NCBI GenBank assembly: GCA_032821775.1
Contig: JAVLRN010000005.1
Span: forward strand, 124,001-188,000
Source of the DNA: Sanguinoderma infundibulare
Taxonomy: Eukaryota; Basidiomycota; Agaricomycetes; Polyporales; Polyporaceae
Length of the DNA: 64,000 nt
Direction of reading: 5' to 3'
In this document: piece after piece, positions 1 to 10,868 of the stretch
Layout: each line of letters opens with the position of its first letter
Numbering within the stretch: the stretch's first letter is position 1
Notes under the pieces: model-generated
What the model saw: only the letters and a program-made list of their open reading frames with translations
The model's database searches: none
What the model was told of the DNA's origin: nothing
Translations under genes and position numbers: made by a program

Positions 1-498
1 GGATGCGTGTGTACAGTTTATGGAACACCTGTGGACGCCATGAACAATAAGTCTCGCACCACCAGAAGTTAATGAGATTCCACTCACATCTGCTTCATCG
101 TCAGAGAAGTCCTTCAGCCTTCATGGCCATGCGTGGTTTCAAAAGCCCGATCAGGATGATAGCTAGATGGAACAGACGCACTGCTTTGCGACGCCGACCG
201 GATCCAAGGCGTCTTGCCAGACAGACACCTTTACAAACTCGATGCCCTGGATGGTTGGCGGAGGGGTATTGTTGGCCCTGAGATCGAAGACCTTCTTGAT
301 GCCGTAGGCCTTGAACTGCTCGACGCCGACAGGTGTGATGTGGGATGGTTCTCCGAATGGAAGAGGAAGAGAGGCTTGACGCAAAAGCTGTCAGTCTAGA
401 CAGTGGCCTGATCCGCCGACAGTCGAGTATACCAACGATGCCAGGGAAGATCTTGTCTTCCCGGATGTGTTCGTAGAGACTGTGTTCGTCCAGGGGTA
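1..498 (-). pseudogene. Tyrosine-phosphatase-like gene, N-terminal part, truncated by window edge
   Basis: Minus-strand exon encoding GEPSHITPVGVEQFKAYG followed by IKKVFDLRA and IEFVKVSVWQDALDP. This resembles the start of Y_phosphatase3-family (PF13350) fungal tyrosine/serine phosphatases, where RSGEPS..IT and VFDLR are typical. The catalytic half lies left of the window. Relative to copies 2 and 3 this copy has lost one base near 354 (tccgaatgg instead of tccggaatgg), so the reading frame is broken just before GEPSHIT. A short DVKIEKY segment present in copy 4 is also missing. A strong intron end (GGCTAAC...CCGCAG) lies at about 499-525. Confidence 0.6.
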
Positions 499-3400
499 CT
501 GCGGTAGCAGAATGTCAGAGTTAGCCATGGTGAGTTCTTTGTCTCAGGAGCTGTGCGAGCATGACATGTCGTGTGAGGAGTGCCTGGGGTGTGGGAGGAC
601 GATGACGAGGAGATGACCTGGCCACATTAATATCCACCATGCTAATTTTCAAGTTCACAGGTTCTCTGCCCTCCAACGTGCCCTGAAGATGAGAATCGTG
701 CCAAACAGAAGGCTCCTGGCTCCCGTGCGCATGTTAATAGGTCCCAACCGCTGGCATGTGGAGTTTCGGGGATGAACACGAGAAGCTGGTTGTGCATCGC
801 AAAGCGACACACTTCTCCCGGACGACTCCCGCAAGACCCGTCAAGTCTCCCGGCCGGGACATTTAAAATCGTCCCGGCTGGGAGCAATGTCCTCCAGCGC
901 AACCGCATCTTCCCCGACATCAAACGCCAGCTGCAAAGACAATCGTGGTCACGGAACAGGCCATCAAGGAGCTTCCGCACGCGATCTGGCCTATCCCCAA
1001 AGACTTTGACAGCGGCTGCAAGCAGCTCTATGGCCCCGGCGCCATGAACGGCTACAACATCGGGGCCGACAACGCTGAAGATGACCGCGCTGCAAGAGGA
1101 CTAATCCTGCGATGACTGCAGTATCCGCAGCGAGGACGCAGTATATACTCGTGTCTTCCGCAAAAATAAAATGATGCATGGGGATTCAATTGAAACGAGG
1201 ATGCACAGAGCTTGAACGAGAATGCAAAGATCGAAGAGGGAGTGGGAAACGAAACATGGACTGGATACTCACGGGTGTAGAGTTGCATCTTGAAAGTGCA
1301 TGACCAGGAGGTGTAGCTGGCAGTGCAGCGATGATGAAAACGCATGGAAGAGAGGGGGAGAGCCAAGGGGAAGAGCCAGGGGAAGGATGGGCAGTGAGGA
1401 GAGGGGAGGGAGGAGAGAGGGATTGTTGTCGTGCGCTGTCAACAATCTGCCTAACCAGGCACAAAGTGTCACACCATGCTCGGATCATAACATGTACGTA
1501 TCATGCACCACTTCTAAGACGTTCCACGTATTGCCTGGGTCTCAAACTCCAGACAACCGCGGACAGCGGCCCAGCAACGCCGAGTCCGACAATCTCCCAT
1601 TCAACATATGATCCAGAGCGTCGGGCCCGCCCACACTATCAACCATACACAACAGTAAATGTCACTCACCCCGCTGTTCCGTCCATATCCAATTTCGCTT
1701 ATTGCTCTGTGTTCCGGGCGCAGCGTCCGAGTCCGTCGCATCGGTAACTTCACCCTGATCTCCCGAGTGCGATCTCGGCCGTCCTGTCGCCCTGCAATTG
1801 TTAGCGCGTCGAGCATGTTCCCCTCCAGCCACTTGAAGAGATCAAAGTACAGCACAGAACGGCCAAACATGTCTGTGAGGGAGTCGTTGCACAGGAGCTG
1901 GCTGCTGACAAAGTTGAACCGTCGGCGGAGGTGCGCGGGAGAAGGTCGCTGTGAAGGTGCATGGTACCGTCTCGCTGGCGGTCTTGAAACCACGATCAAA
2001 TCGCGCATTTCCCACTGCATCCACTGGCAGCCGAAGCCCTCACGATCATCGCGGCCAGTGCCGAGGAGCGTACGACGCTCAGTTTCCCATTGTGCGTGGA
2101 GCCCTGCCGGGAGAGATACAGTAGATATCAGTGGTGTGCCTGCCCGACAAAAAAACCATTCATGCCCACTCATACTGCATTGCACCGACATGCAATTGAA
2201 CAGGCTCATCCAAACTCGCCTCAGGCCACCGGACAGCCATACAAGACTGAACTCCAGGAGTCGAGAAATTGCGTCTGGTCCGACGGAGAGGCTATCACGC
2301 GGTAGGCATTTTCAAATCGGGTGGACGGGCCCGGGAGCGATCGCGAATGATGCTGCGGTACCTGGAAAGCATCGCAGCCCATACTCAGTTGTCGTCCCGC
2401 GCTACTATCCTCTCCGGAAGGTCATGCAGGAAGGCCAGGATCCGGCATCGCGCGATTGGCAGCCGGAGGACCTCGTGGGTCTTGTGGTTGGGAGACTACG
2501 GCCAGCACGGGACGGAGTGTCTATTCCTCGAGCACGATGTCGCGGAGTCCGTGGTGCATGCAGCTGGCCCGCTTTCCTGCAGCAGGACATGCCGTGGACC
2601 GATTCAGCTGGGAGGGAGGGCCGAGTGTACATGCGCGAAGGCCGCATAGCGCGACATGGTTTCATGTAAGTTGTCGACGTCCTTATTCTGTTCCAGAGGC
2701 ATGAGAGATGACGGGCATTCTGTCGGACAGCGAGTCTTTGTCGATGCCGGTGCATGTCGTCATTATCACGAGGGCCGAGATTAGCGTTTCCTGGGACATT
2801 CTTTTCACCGCCAAGTTCATCAGGTATACTCAAACACGAGGTAGAACCGGGGAAAGATGACCATGGCGTGCTCACGTATTTCATGCTAGCTGATTCGGTG
2901 TCATTGTATTTTATTTGTGCTTTGATCTGCATTGTTGGCCGTAGTTGACGGGGCGGACGCTCCCGCGCCGCCGTTCTGTCACCGCGGTAATGTTCGCGCA
3001 TCATTGGACGGTCTCTTCTTCTGCTTGGAGGGTCGGGTTAGATGAGGGTTTGAATGGGTAAGATGAGGAGACGCACCAGGAGAGTCTGAGATCCACGCCA
3101 GCACTCCCTTATGCATCATTCAGAGTTGCAACATCCGTCGTGTCCACCCCAGACTGTGGCTGCTACTATTTGCTGCACAATCCCTGTAGGGTTTTCAAAG
3201 TCAGGTTAAACAGCCAGGATGACCGCCTCGGGCGGAGGAGGGGCGGGAGAGCAGATGCGCCACCTGGGCTCGCCTACCGACGAAAACCGCCAAGACACAA
3301 TTTTCAAAAAGTCGTCCCGGGACAGTAAAAACGCTTCACAAGTGTTGTACACAATCCCCCGAGCCTGTAGAAACAGTCTGCTCGGCACTCGGGCACAAAC

Positions 3401-4287
3401 TGGCGGCGGGAGACGGCGCGCATTTTCGGCCGCCATGAAACCGCACAGAAAACGCCATTTTTTCAACCTCTTCGAATCGCCGCGCAAACTGCATCGACGG
3501 TTGACAAACATGTTCGACTAGATAATAGACTTGATTTCTGGGAGAATAGAGAGGTACAATGTAAGTTACAACAAAAATTGGGGGTCCCGACCTTCAATAT
3601 TCGACCTCCTCCGCTCCAAAACGGCCGTATCCACGCCGAAAGGTGCATCCTAGCTCCGCGAACATCTCCCAAAGCGATTACAATCGACGCCCGGCCCGTC
3701 CGAGGCAGAATCGAAAAAGTCGAATATCGTCGTGCAGGGGTCCGCCTCCTTGGGCAGCAAACTCGAAACGGCTTCGACGGCCGCAACGACGAGTGCAGAT
3801 GGTGCGGACGTGTTCCGGAATCCGCGAAAACTAATTCGGCCGGCGTGAATGGTCGGCGTTCAGGAGATATGACACATTTTCTGGGGGCGGCGGCCGAGCA
3901 TCCGCCGCGACCGAGGCCAGAACTCATCCCTGCCACGCCGACGGTTGGATGGCGTTCGTAGAGGACGTAGGCCGTTCTGTGATCGCCGTTTGACGGCGAG
4001 GCAGCTTCGGTTTCGTCAACTTCGAGAACCACGACGAGGTTCGGCGAGGGCGGGCGAGAGACAGGGCTGGGCTACCGGCGGCCACGTCCGTGCGTTCCGA
4101 TCTGTAATTATTTGTGCCGTGCATAGGCGTGTGTTTGGGATAGGCGGGAGGGCTGGGAGATGGAGGGCGCTCGCTTGCGGGAGGCGGGACGGGACGCCGG
4201 GGACGCGAGCGTGATGACGGCCGGGCCTCGGAAATGGCACGACGGCGAGGGCGAGTCCGCGGTCCGCGCACGGACTCTCATAGAGAG
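499..4287. other. Unassigned, decayed inter-gene segment of unit (copy 1)
   Basis: No complete gene is recognisable. Stretches that look like exon remnants include a plus-strand reading at about 955-1110 (AIKELPHAIWPIPKDFDSG, then KQLYGPGAMNGYNIGA, ending in TGA) and minus-strand readings at about 1830-1930 (FNFVSSQLLCNDSLTDMFG) and 3650-3830 (SLLPKEADPCTTIFDFFDS). None could be joined into a gene with consistent splice sites, and I do not recognise a family. The segment recurs in all four units. Confidence 0.5.
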
Positions 4288-4294
4288 TATAAAG
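4288..4294 (+). promoter_or_regulatory. TATA box of a plus-strand leader (copy 1)
   Basis: TATAAAG lies in the context gagag-TATAAAGGCTGT and is kept in all four units. About 30-160 nt downstream is a plausible untranslated leader and a small intron (GTATGTACTGAC...CCTCCACAG, ending at about 4446). The intron then enters the antisense of the ATG7 3' end. It may be the promoter of a gene whose body was lost or replaced. Confidence 0.5.
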
Positions 4295-4642
4295 GCTGTA
4301 AAGTAAGGCGGAGGACGGCACGAGTCTCGTGTATTGCCCTCCCGCCATCAGCGTCCTCTGGGTCCTCACCTCGTCTTCGCTCACCGTGTATGTACTGACT
4401 TCACATGCGTTCTCCCCGTTACTGACTGCGTCTTTTGCCTCCACAGGCTCATCTCCCGGTGGCCTGGTGGTCCCGGGTGGCGTCGTGCCAACTGCCGTCG
4501 TCGACGTCCGAATGGGCGGGTGGCGAGCTGCGTGGAGGGCACCGACGCCGAGATCGTCGTTGTCCAGGAGCGACTTCTGGTCGATCATCCTGCTCCAGTA
4601 GCCGTCGCCGATCCTGCCCGGGCATTTCGCGAGGTGCGTCAG

Positions 4643-6363
4643 CTACATCTTCTTCAACCCCATCAGCTCCGGCAGGAACTCGGTGTCGTTGAACGCCTTG
4701 AGCAGCATCTCGAACCCGCCCCTCTCGTACGCCTCGAGCACCGCCGCGCTGCAGCCCGTGCAGCGGTCGTACGCCGCGCCGACGATGGGCACGTTCCTGA
4801 ACTGCGCGAGGAAGCCGCGCAGCTGGTGCGGGACCAGCCCGAGGATGGACTCGTGGCCGTTGCCGGCACTGTCGGTCGCGGTTTGTGTTTGCGGTGGGGG
4901 AGCAGGAGCTTTGATACTGTACATGTGCATGCGTTAGCATATGTGCCAGCTCGAACGACACTACACGTACCCCTCGGGATGCTGGATCAGCGACACTAGC
5001 AGCTCAACGGCCGTCGACGCCGCGATCGGCGCAAGACCGGGCCGGGTAACCGTGCACATCTGGTCGAGTGTCCTGTCCGTTAGGGACTTGGCGCAGGTTA
5101 TTAGCACGTAGCACCCATCGAGACAGCCGATCGCAGACGCACATCCGAAGGCGCCACGATGTCGTTGCAGTAATAGCACCCCAGCCTCTCGCCCTTCGCG
5201 TTCGGCGTCCGCGCACCATGCCGCATGACGAGGAACGTGTCGAACCCGAGGGCCGCATTCAGCACGATCTTCCCCTTGACTGCGCCAAGGACCGTCGGGA
5301 GCCAACGCGATTCGCGGGAATCCATGAGGAGAAAGACGACGTCGTGCTCGTCAAAGAGCTTCTCGAGCGTCGCCACATCTTTCTTCGTCTGCTCGACCGA
5401 CGCCGCTGGGACGGGGTGGCCGGGCATCGGGATGGACAAGTTGTGGCCAGTGGCGTCCTGAGCGGTTGTCAGCGCAGTCGAATGAGATACGATGGAAAAG
5501 AAAACGCACGACACCGGGGAAGATCTTCTTGAGCTTCTCGGCCGCACAGGCAGCCTTCGGCTTGCCGCCGTTCAGGCAGTCCTCGAAGTCGAACAGAGGT
5601 TGACGAACCGGGTTTGAGAACGAGACCCGCGCTGAGTCGACGAACGTGATCATCCGCACACCCCATCCCTGTACAACTCTGCAATTAGTTCACAAACAAT
5701 ACGAGACGCGTCGTGGAGGGCACGTTACCATCAGCGTGCGCGTGACGTAGCACCCGAGCGCAAACCGACTCTTCCATCCGCCCACCGCAGAGTCGTTATC
5801 GCGCCTGCAGAGGATGCGAAACCCTTTGGCGGCGTCCTCGGGATAGAGCGCAGGTTGCAGAGCGGCCGGCCAGGGTTGTTGTGCGCGCCGGAGGGGTCAA
5901 CGAAGCCGATCGCGCGCTCAGAAAGGGGGATGTTGGCGAAGAACGAGGTGTACTCCTCGACAGGAGCGCTCGATGTCTTGCCCGCGGAGATGCGCACAAG
6001 GAAGAACGCGCCCGGGGACGGGTGCAGTTGCAATTGAATTGCGGCGAGCTGGTAGAGGTGGGGGCGTGTGTCTGAGGGACTGGGAGAGACAATCGCGAAG
6101 ATCGCGGACGCACAGTGTCTGCTCCGAGCGAAAACGCACTGTGAAGCCTTATCGAAAGCGTCGCCACCGACGGTCAGGTTGCAACCGAGGGCGATTTCGT
6201 TACCGGTCTCGCGATCCTTGATGGTGCGGCCTGAAGCATACGTCGCGGTGAGGGGCAATGCGTCGTCTGAGAGACGGAGGACGTCGATCTTGAGGTCGGT
6301 GAGCGCATGCCAGAAAGCAGGCTGGACGAGCGACTGGAACGGAGCAAACTGGACGATCGGCAT
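4643..6363 (-). pseudogene. ATG7: ATG7 (autophagy E1-like enzyme) pseudogene, copy 1
   Basis: ATG7 activates Atg8 and Atg12 for transfer to Atg3 and Atg10. The start ATG at 6363 gives MPIVQFAPFQSLVQPAFW, the usual Atg7 N-terminus. Further on are RISAGKT..P..EYTSFFA and GFVDPSG, then [49 protein letters not shown], a 56-nt intron with TGCTAATAAC branch site, and [13 protein letters not shown] containing the catalytic Cys. The C-terminal Atg8-binding-type region ILGLVPHQLRGFL...CTGCSAAVLEAYERGGF ends at TAG 4643. About 280 bp present in copies 3/4 is deleted at 5760/5761. That deletion removes the [11 protein letters not shown] nucleotide-binding loop and the [11 protein letters not shown] region. 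About 90 N-terminal residues between FDK and the LYQLAAIQ block are also absent. It cannot encode an active E1. Confidence 0.88.
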
Positions 6364-6539
6364 CCCGATCGGAACCGTGCGCGGTTGGTGGGCGAAGCCA
6401 GAGACGCAGACGTGTGTGAGCTCGGAGACTAAATAGCTGAGGCTTGGCTGGGGCTGAGAGCTCGCTCGTAGCCTCCTTCGCAGCCGTGGCCCGACCAAAG
6501 CTGCTGCCTCGTGGGTGACACCATCGCGGAGTGACTCCT

Positions 6540-7401
6540 TCACGTGGCCGTGACATGCTGCCCCAGAATGGAAACCGTCCAACTCAACTCAACCCCGGTG
6601 TTCGTCTCTTGCACTCTATAACCGATTCCGACCAGCGCGCACAAGATCTGCCAAGTGGACAACGGCATGCATTCGGAGAAGACCCCCGTTTCCGTCCAGA
6701 GTCCACGCAGCGATTCGACAGTATTTTCCTTCCACCACTGCGCGCGCTCTTCGCATTAGGCACCGCCTGAAACGCACCCTTGCTCACTCTTAGTGGGCAA
6801 TCGCATGCATACCCCGTGGCAACCTGTGAAGGCGAGTCGTTTCAATCTATCCTGCACGCGTACCATCCACACAGCTGACTCGCCGACGCGTCTTCGCGCC
6901 ACCTCGTCTGCGATCGGTCCCTGATCCCAACGTACGTACGTCATCTACGACTGAAACAACGGGCAGCCTCAGAGCCGCAGGCAGTCTTGCTCAATTCTTA
7001 CACGCTGCGCCGTAGGCGTCTCCTAGCTACCATGACATCTAAACGCCGCCAATGCTAGCTATTGACGTCGTAATATTGCGTCCCCCCTCGGCTCCTTCGG
7101 TGCACACATAACACATACCTCTTGGCACGAATACAAGTACTTACCTGCTCTCGATCGTGTCCCCCCTGCCTCCTTCCTCTCCGCTCTCGGCCTCAGCCAA
7201 ACCTTCGCTCTCGCCCACAGGTCCCGCTCCCTCCAGGCCGCGCAACTCCCTCCAGGAATCGTACTGATCGTCTGCGAAGATCGCTGTCTGGCGGACGACG
7301 CGCGCCGTGATATCCGGTCCGAGGACGACGAATCCGAGTCCGGCAGTCTGGAAGGATCTCAGATCAAAGTTCCAAGCCTGAAATTCGAACGTAAAAAACA
7401 T
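6540..7401 (-). CDS. Unrecognised minus-strand gene between ATG7 and F-box (copy 1)
   Basis: The likely first exon starts at ATG 7401 (MFFTFEFQAWNFDLRSFQ, then LGFVVLGPDIT and DDQYDSWRELRGLEG) and ends at a consensus donor GAGCAG|GTAAGT at about 7147. A probable last coding block at 6540-6750 reads EERAQWWKENTVESLRGLW, then CALVGIGYRVQETNTGV and ends in TGA at 6540. The intervening exon structure is unresolved. It is divergent from the F-box gene, so the two may share a promoter at 7402-7514. No family recognised. In other units this gene is damaged (lost ATG in copy 2, lost stop in copy 3, internal stop in copy 4). Confidence 0.45.
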
Positions 7402-7514
7402 CTTGCAGCCGCACCGCCACGGCGAGCTCTCCTCCTCGCCACTTGCCAGTCCTTTGTCGACACCGACCTACCCTCGACACTCGACTCTCGACACCCCACA
7501 CTCGACAAGCCAAG

Positions 7515-7600
7515 ATGATATTCATGCAAGCAAACAACAACCCAAACGTCGTCGCCGAACGCTTCCTCGCCGGCCTCCGCCGCGGGGAGTACCAGCTCGG
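7515..7600 (+). CDS. Putative 5' coding exon upstream of the F-box gene (copy 1)
   Basis: ATG at 7515 opens MIFMQANNNPNVVAERFLAG...RRGEYQLG, followed immediately by a consensus donor GG|GTGAGTGTAA at 7601. The exon is conserved in all four units with mostly silent or conservative changes. It may be the first exon of the downstream F-box gene, but its donor phase does not match the obvious acceptor CCACAG at about 8170, so an intermediate exon or a separate small gene is possible. Confidence 0.5.
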
Positions 7601-8129
7601 GTGAGTGTAAATTTGTGGCTGTTGCGAACATGATGTATCACGGAGCTCTCGTATATTCATATCCGACAAGCAATGGGCGTGACAGATTGTCGAGCTGAAG
7701 TGCAAGTTGGAGTAGACCTAGGCCTGATAGACGTACGCGTCTTGCTGTCGAGTACGTTGAGTGCCACCGTGCCGTCATGTCATCCACGGATCCCCCCTCG
7801 CACTTTGAACCTCCCCCAAAAACCGCTTTCAGGTCGCTCAGCGGCAGAGCCCAGCGCGAGCCCCTATTTGACAGTGAGGCCCCCCGCGCGCAATGTTTTC
7901 TCCTGCTATCCTTCGCTGTCCATCTCCTTTTGCCTCACTGTCAAATCGTGGCTCGGATCGTGCTCGGCTGTTTACCGACATGAACCGGTCTGTTGAAAGC
8001 GGTCCTAGTGATTTCCAAACGGCCGTATTCGATTTCATGCCCAGTCACTCACTCACATGACCCATCCGGACGCAACAGGTTCGACACCGTACGTTCTTCA
8101 GCCCACGTACGCCTCAAAGAGACCGAAGA

Positions 8130-8973
8130 ATGAGCACTCACGGTGCGCGTTTCGTTTCGTTTCCACAGCTCAAAGACCTCAACACGACCGTCACCCTCCT
8201 CCTCGCCTTCGTCCGCAACAAGATGAACGTCTACGCGCCCGTCAACGCCCTCCCCCCCGAGCTCCTCCAGCTCGTCTTCCAGCACACCACCCGCCCCGCG
8301 CTCGCCTCCCTCCTCCAGTTCGACGCGCGAGGCCTCGGGCCGAGCGCGCGCATGCACGACGAGATCAAGACGAGGCTCGCGCTCACGCACGTCTGCCGCC
8401 GCTGGCGCGCCGTCGCGCTCGGCATGGGCCCCCTCTGGACGCTCGTCGACGAACAATGGAATCCCGAAGCGTCCTCCGCCTTCCTCGCCCGCTCAAAAGC
8501 CGCGCCGCTGCACGCGCACGTCACCTACGCCCCCTCCCGCGCCGTCGCCGTCCCCCTTGACACCGCATTCGCCCCGCACGCCGCCCGCCTTCGCTCGCTC
8601 GCCTTGACGCTGCCCGCCGAAGACCGGTCCACGATCCCGTCCGCGTCAACGCCCGCGTTCGCGTTCGCCGCGCCCAACCTCTCCACGCTCGCGCTCACCA
8701 CGCACTGCGCGCCGTTCGACGACCGCCGCCCGCTCGTCGACCTCGGCGCGCCCCGCCCGCTCTTCGCGCACGGCACGCCGCCGCCCAACCTGCGCCGGCT
8801 CCTCCTCCGCAACATGTGCTGGGTCCCGCACGCGCCCTACGACTCCCTCACACACCTCTTCCTCACCGAGGGCACCTCCGTCCCGCTCCGCGCGCTCCTC
8901 CGCTTCCTCGGCCGCTGCGCCGCGCTCGAGGCGCTCGTCCTCGTCGATGTCAACATCTCCGGCTCCGCGACGC

Positions 8974-9004
<31 letters not shown>

Positions 9005-9887
9005 AAACGAAAACGAAAACGATGACGAAGAGGGCCGGGTCCGGGTCGTGCGGCTGCCGCGCCTGCGACGGTGCACGCTGGGCATCGGGGGCGCGCTGCT
9101 GAACATGCGGAGCGTGCTGCAGCACGTCGAGCTCCCCGCGGGCGCGACGCTGCGGGTGAGCGGCGGCAAGGCGTTCCACGCGCTCTCGCACCTGCAGCCG
9201 TTCCCGGACCTCGCGTTCGCGCGCGCGCTCGACACGCTCTCCGTCGACTTGAGCCCGCGCGGCCGCGGCGGCGGTGGGGGGGTCGTGATCCGGGCGTCCG
9301 GGCCGCCGTGCGGGGGAACCGCCGAGGGACCGGGACCGGGACCGGGGCTGCTGCTGGACCTGCCGACGTACCGAGGGAGCGCGGGGGAGAGCAAGGCGAT
9401 GGGCGCGCTCATGCGCTCGCTCGTGCCGTTCGAGCGGCTCGTGGAGGTGCGCTACCGGGTGGGCGCGCACCAGCGGGAGCCGATGCACGTCCTTGGGGAC
9501 GCGGAGATGCCTGCGCTGCGGACGTTCCGCCTGCAGGTCGAGCGCCACGGCGGCGGTGGGGACGAGGAGGACGTGCCGCCTGCGTTTGTGGATGCGGTGA
9601 GGGCGTGCCTGGGGAGGTGTCCGGGGCTGTCGATGGGAATGGGGGAGCTGGAGGTGTGGGCGTCGGGGGACGGGGAGCTGCCGGGAAGGATCGCGCCGGA
9701 CAGCGTGACGAAGGTCGTTGTGCATTGCGGCGGCAGGGGTGGGGAGGAGGAGAGGCTGCCGGGCGAGGCGGCGCTGCGGGAACGTGTGGGGGACGTCGAG
9801 GTGTGCGGGAGGTGTGCTTGCACGCCGCCGTCGATGACGATGCCGGGCACGGACGTCGACTGGGTCGAGTACCCGTACGAGTGGTAG
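8130..9887 (+). CDS. F-box protein, copy 1 (585 aa)
   Basis: Plus-strand frame with an F-box at about residues 38-105 (NALPPELLQLVFQH, then HVCRRWRAVALGMGPLW), the layout of agaricomycete F-box proteins that present substrates to SCF ubiquitin ligases. After it comes a long leucine-rich region (LRSLALTL, LSTLALTTH, LRRLLLRNMCW, LEALVLVDVNI) resembling degenerate LRRs. A charged Asn-Asp/Glu repeat lies near residues 283-300, encoded by GACAAC/GAAAAC repeats, with Gly- and Pro-Gly-rich segments at about 385-410. The annotated ATG at 8130 is the first in frame. Translation could instead begin at KMNVYAP (residue 32) or continue from an upstream exon. Protein identical to copy 2. Confidence 0.85.
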
Positions 9888-10868
9888 CCCATCCCTGGCG
9901 CATTGCCACTGATAAATTGTGGGGAGGCGGCGGCCGGTAAGCAAGCGTTGTGCGATACCGGGAGGCGGAGGTTAACACAATGTTGCGGTGCCCTATCGGA
10001 CAGATGCACCGTCTTTGACTTGGGAGTTCGCTAACTTGCAGCCATCGTCGGAGCGCGGAGGAGAGGGTGGCCAGCAGAGCAGGCGCGGGCGCACATGTAC
10101 ATAAGCAGCAGATCAATATATTTGTTTGGCGGCTGCCCATCTGCGCTGAAATCTCCCGGATCGATCGTTTGCCTTAGTACTCTCAAAGGGGGCTGTATTG
10201 GAGATGGACTCGCAGAGGGGACTGTATTGGAGACGCAGGGCTGTATTGGAGACAGGGGGGTAGTTCTGAGTTGGACGGGGAAGTTTTGAGTTGGGGGACT
10301 TGAGGGAATTCATGGAGACCTCGGGGTCATTCAAATGGAGCACAGGATATTATAAAGACATACGCAAGACAAATACACAAGTACAGAGCACGATATACCA
10401 CCGAAACGAAGCAAACGAGCCCGCCGCGGACCCAAAACCACGCTCAAGTTCACGGGCGCCTATCTATGCATCCAAGCGAGACGCGACACAGCTCTCCTTC
10501 CACCGCCACCACCACCTCCGTGACTCCGTCTCTCGCCGCCACGGCTGCTATGTTCTGTCAAATTGCAACTCTGTGGGCTTCGGAGAGGTCAGAACTTGTG
10601 CTGGACTTGGCTTTGGACTCACTGGCTGGCCTGCTTCTGGGACTCGGAACTGGTGCGTCCGGTCTGCGGCTTGGACGCGCGCGCTGTGACTCGGACTCGG
10701 ACTTGGACATGGCTACGACTCACTGGGACTCCCAAACGCACTGTCGCATCATGGACGACACGTGCTCGCATCGTCTTGGGCCTGTCGGGCATGCCAAAAT
10801 CAGCTCCTACCCCGTACATCACGCAGTGGCCAGGACACGGAGAGGATGAAAGGAAAATTCTGACATAC
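9888..10868. other. Spacer after F-box gene (copy 1)
   Basis: Intergenic. It contains a small local repeat, three copies of ctgtattggaga between 10193 and 10250, which differs in length between units. The array's right-hand breakpoint in copy 4 corresponds to 10063/10064 here. No gene recognised. The 3' exon of the phosphatase, if any remains, would lie here but was not found. Confidence 0.5.

Noticed and set aside
1601..2209. 202-codon minus-strand frame
   Set aside because: Only an internal segment (FNFVSSQLLCNDSLTDMFG) looks coding. A probable intron end (GCTAACAATTGCAG) follows it, so the full open frame is not the gene. A link to ubiquitin-conjugating proteins crossed my mind but could not be supported.
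3463..4032. 189-codon minus-strand frame kept in all four copies
   Set aside because: Open in every copy, but the composition is unlike a folded protein, other frames look at least as coding, and no splice or family support was found.
4334..4999. 221-codon plus-strand frame over the ATG7 3' end
   Set aside because: Complement of real ATG7 exons; Arg/Val/Glu-rich shadow frame.
8646..9944. 432-478 codon antisense open frames opposite every F-box gene
   Set aside because: They mirror the GC-rich codon bias of the sense gene. The translation is Arg/His/Pro-rich low complexity with no motif, and the sense frame has an F-box.
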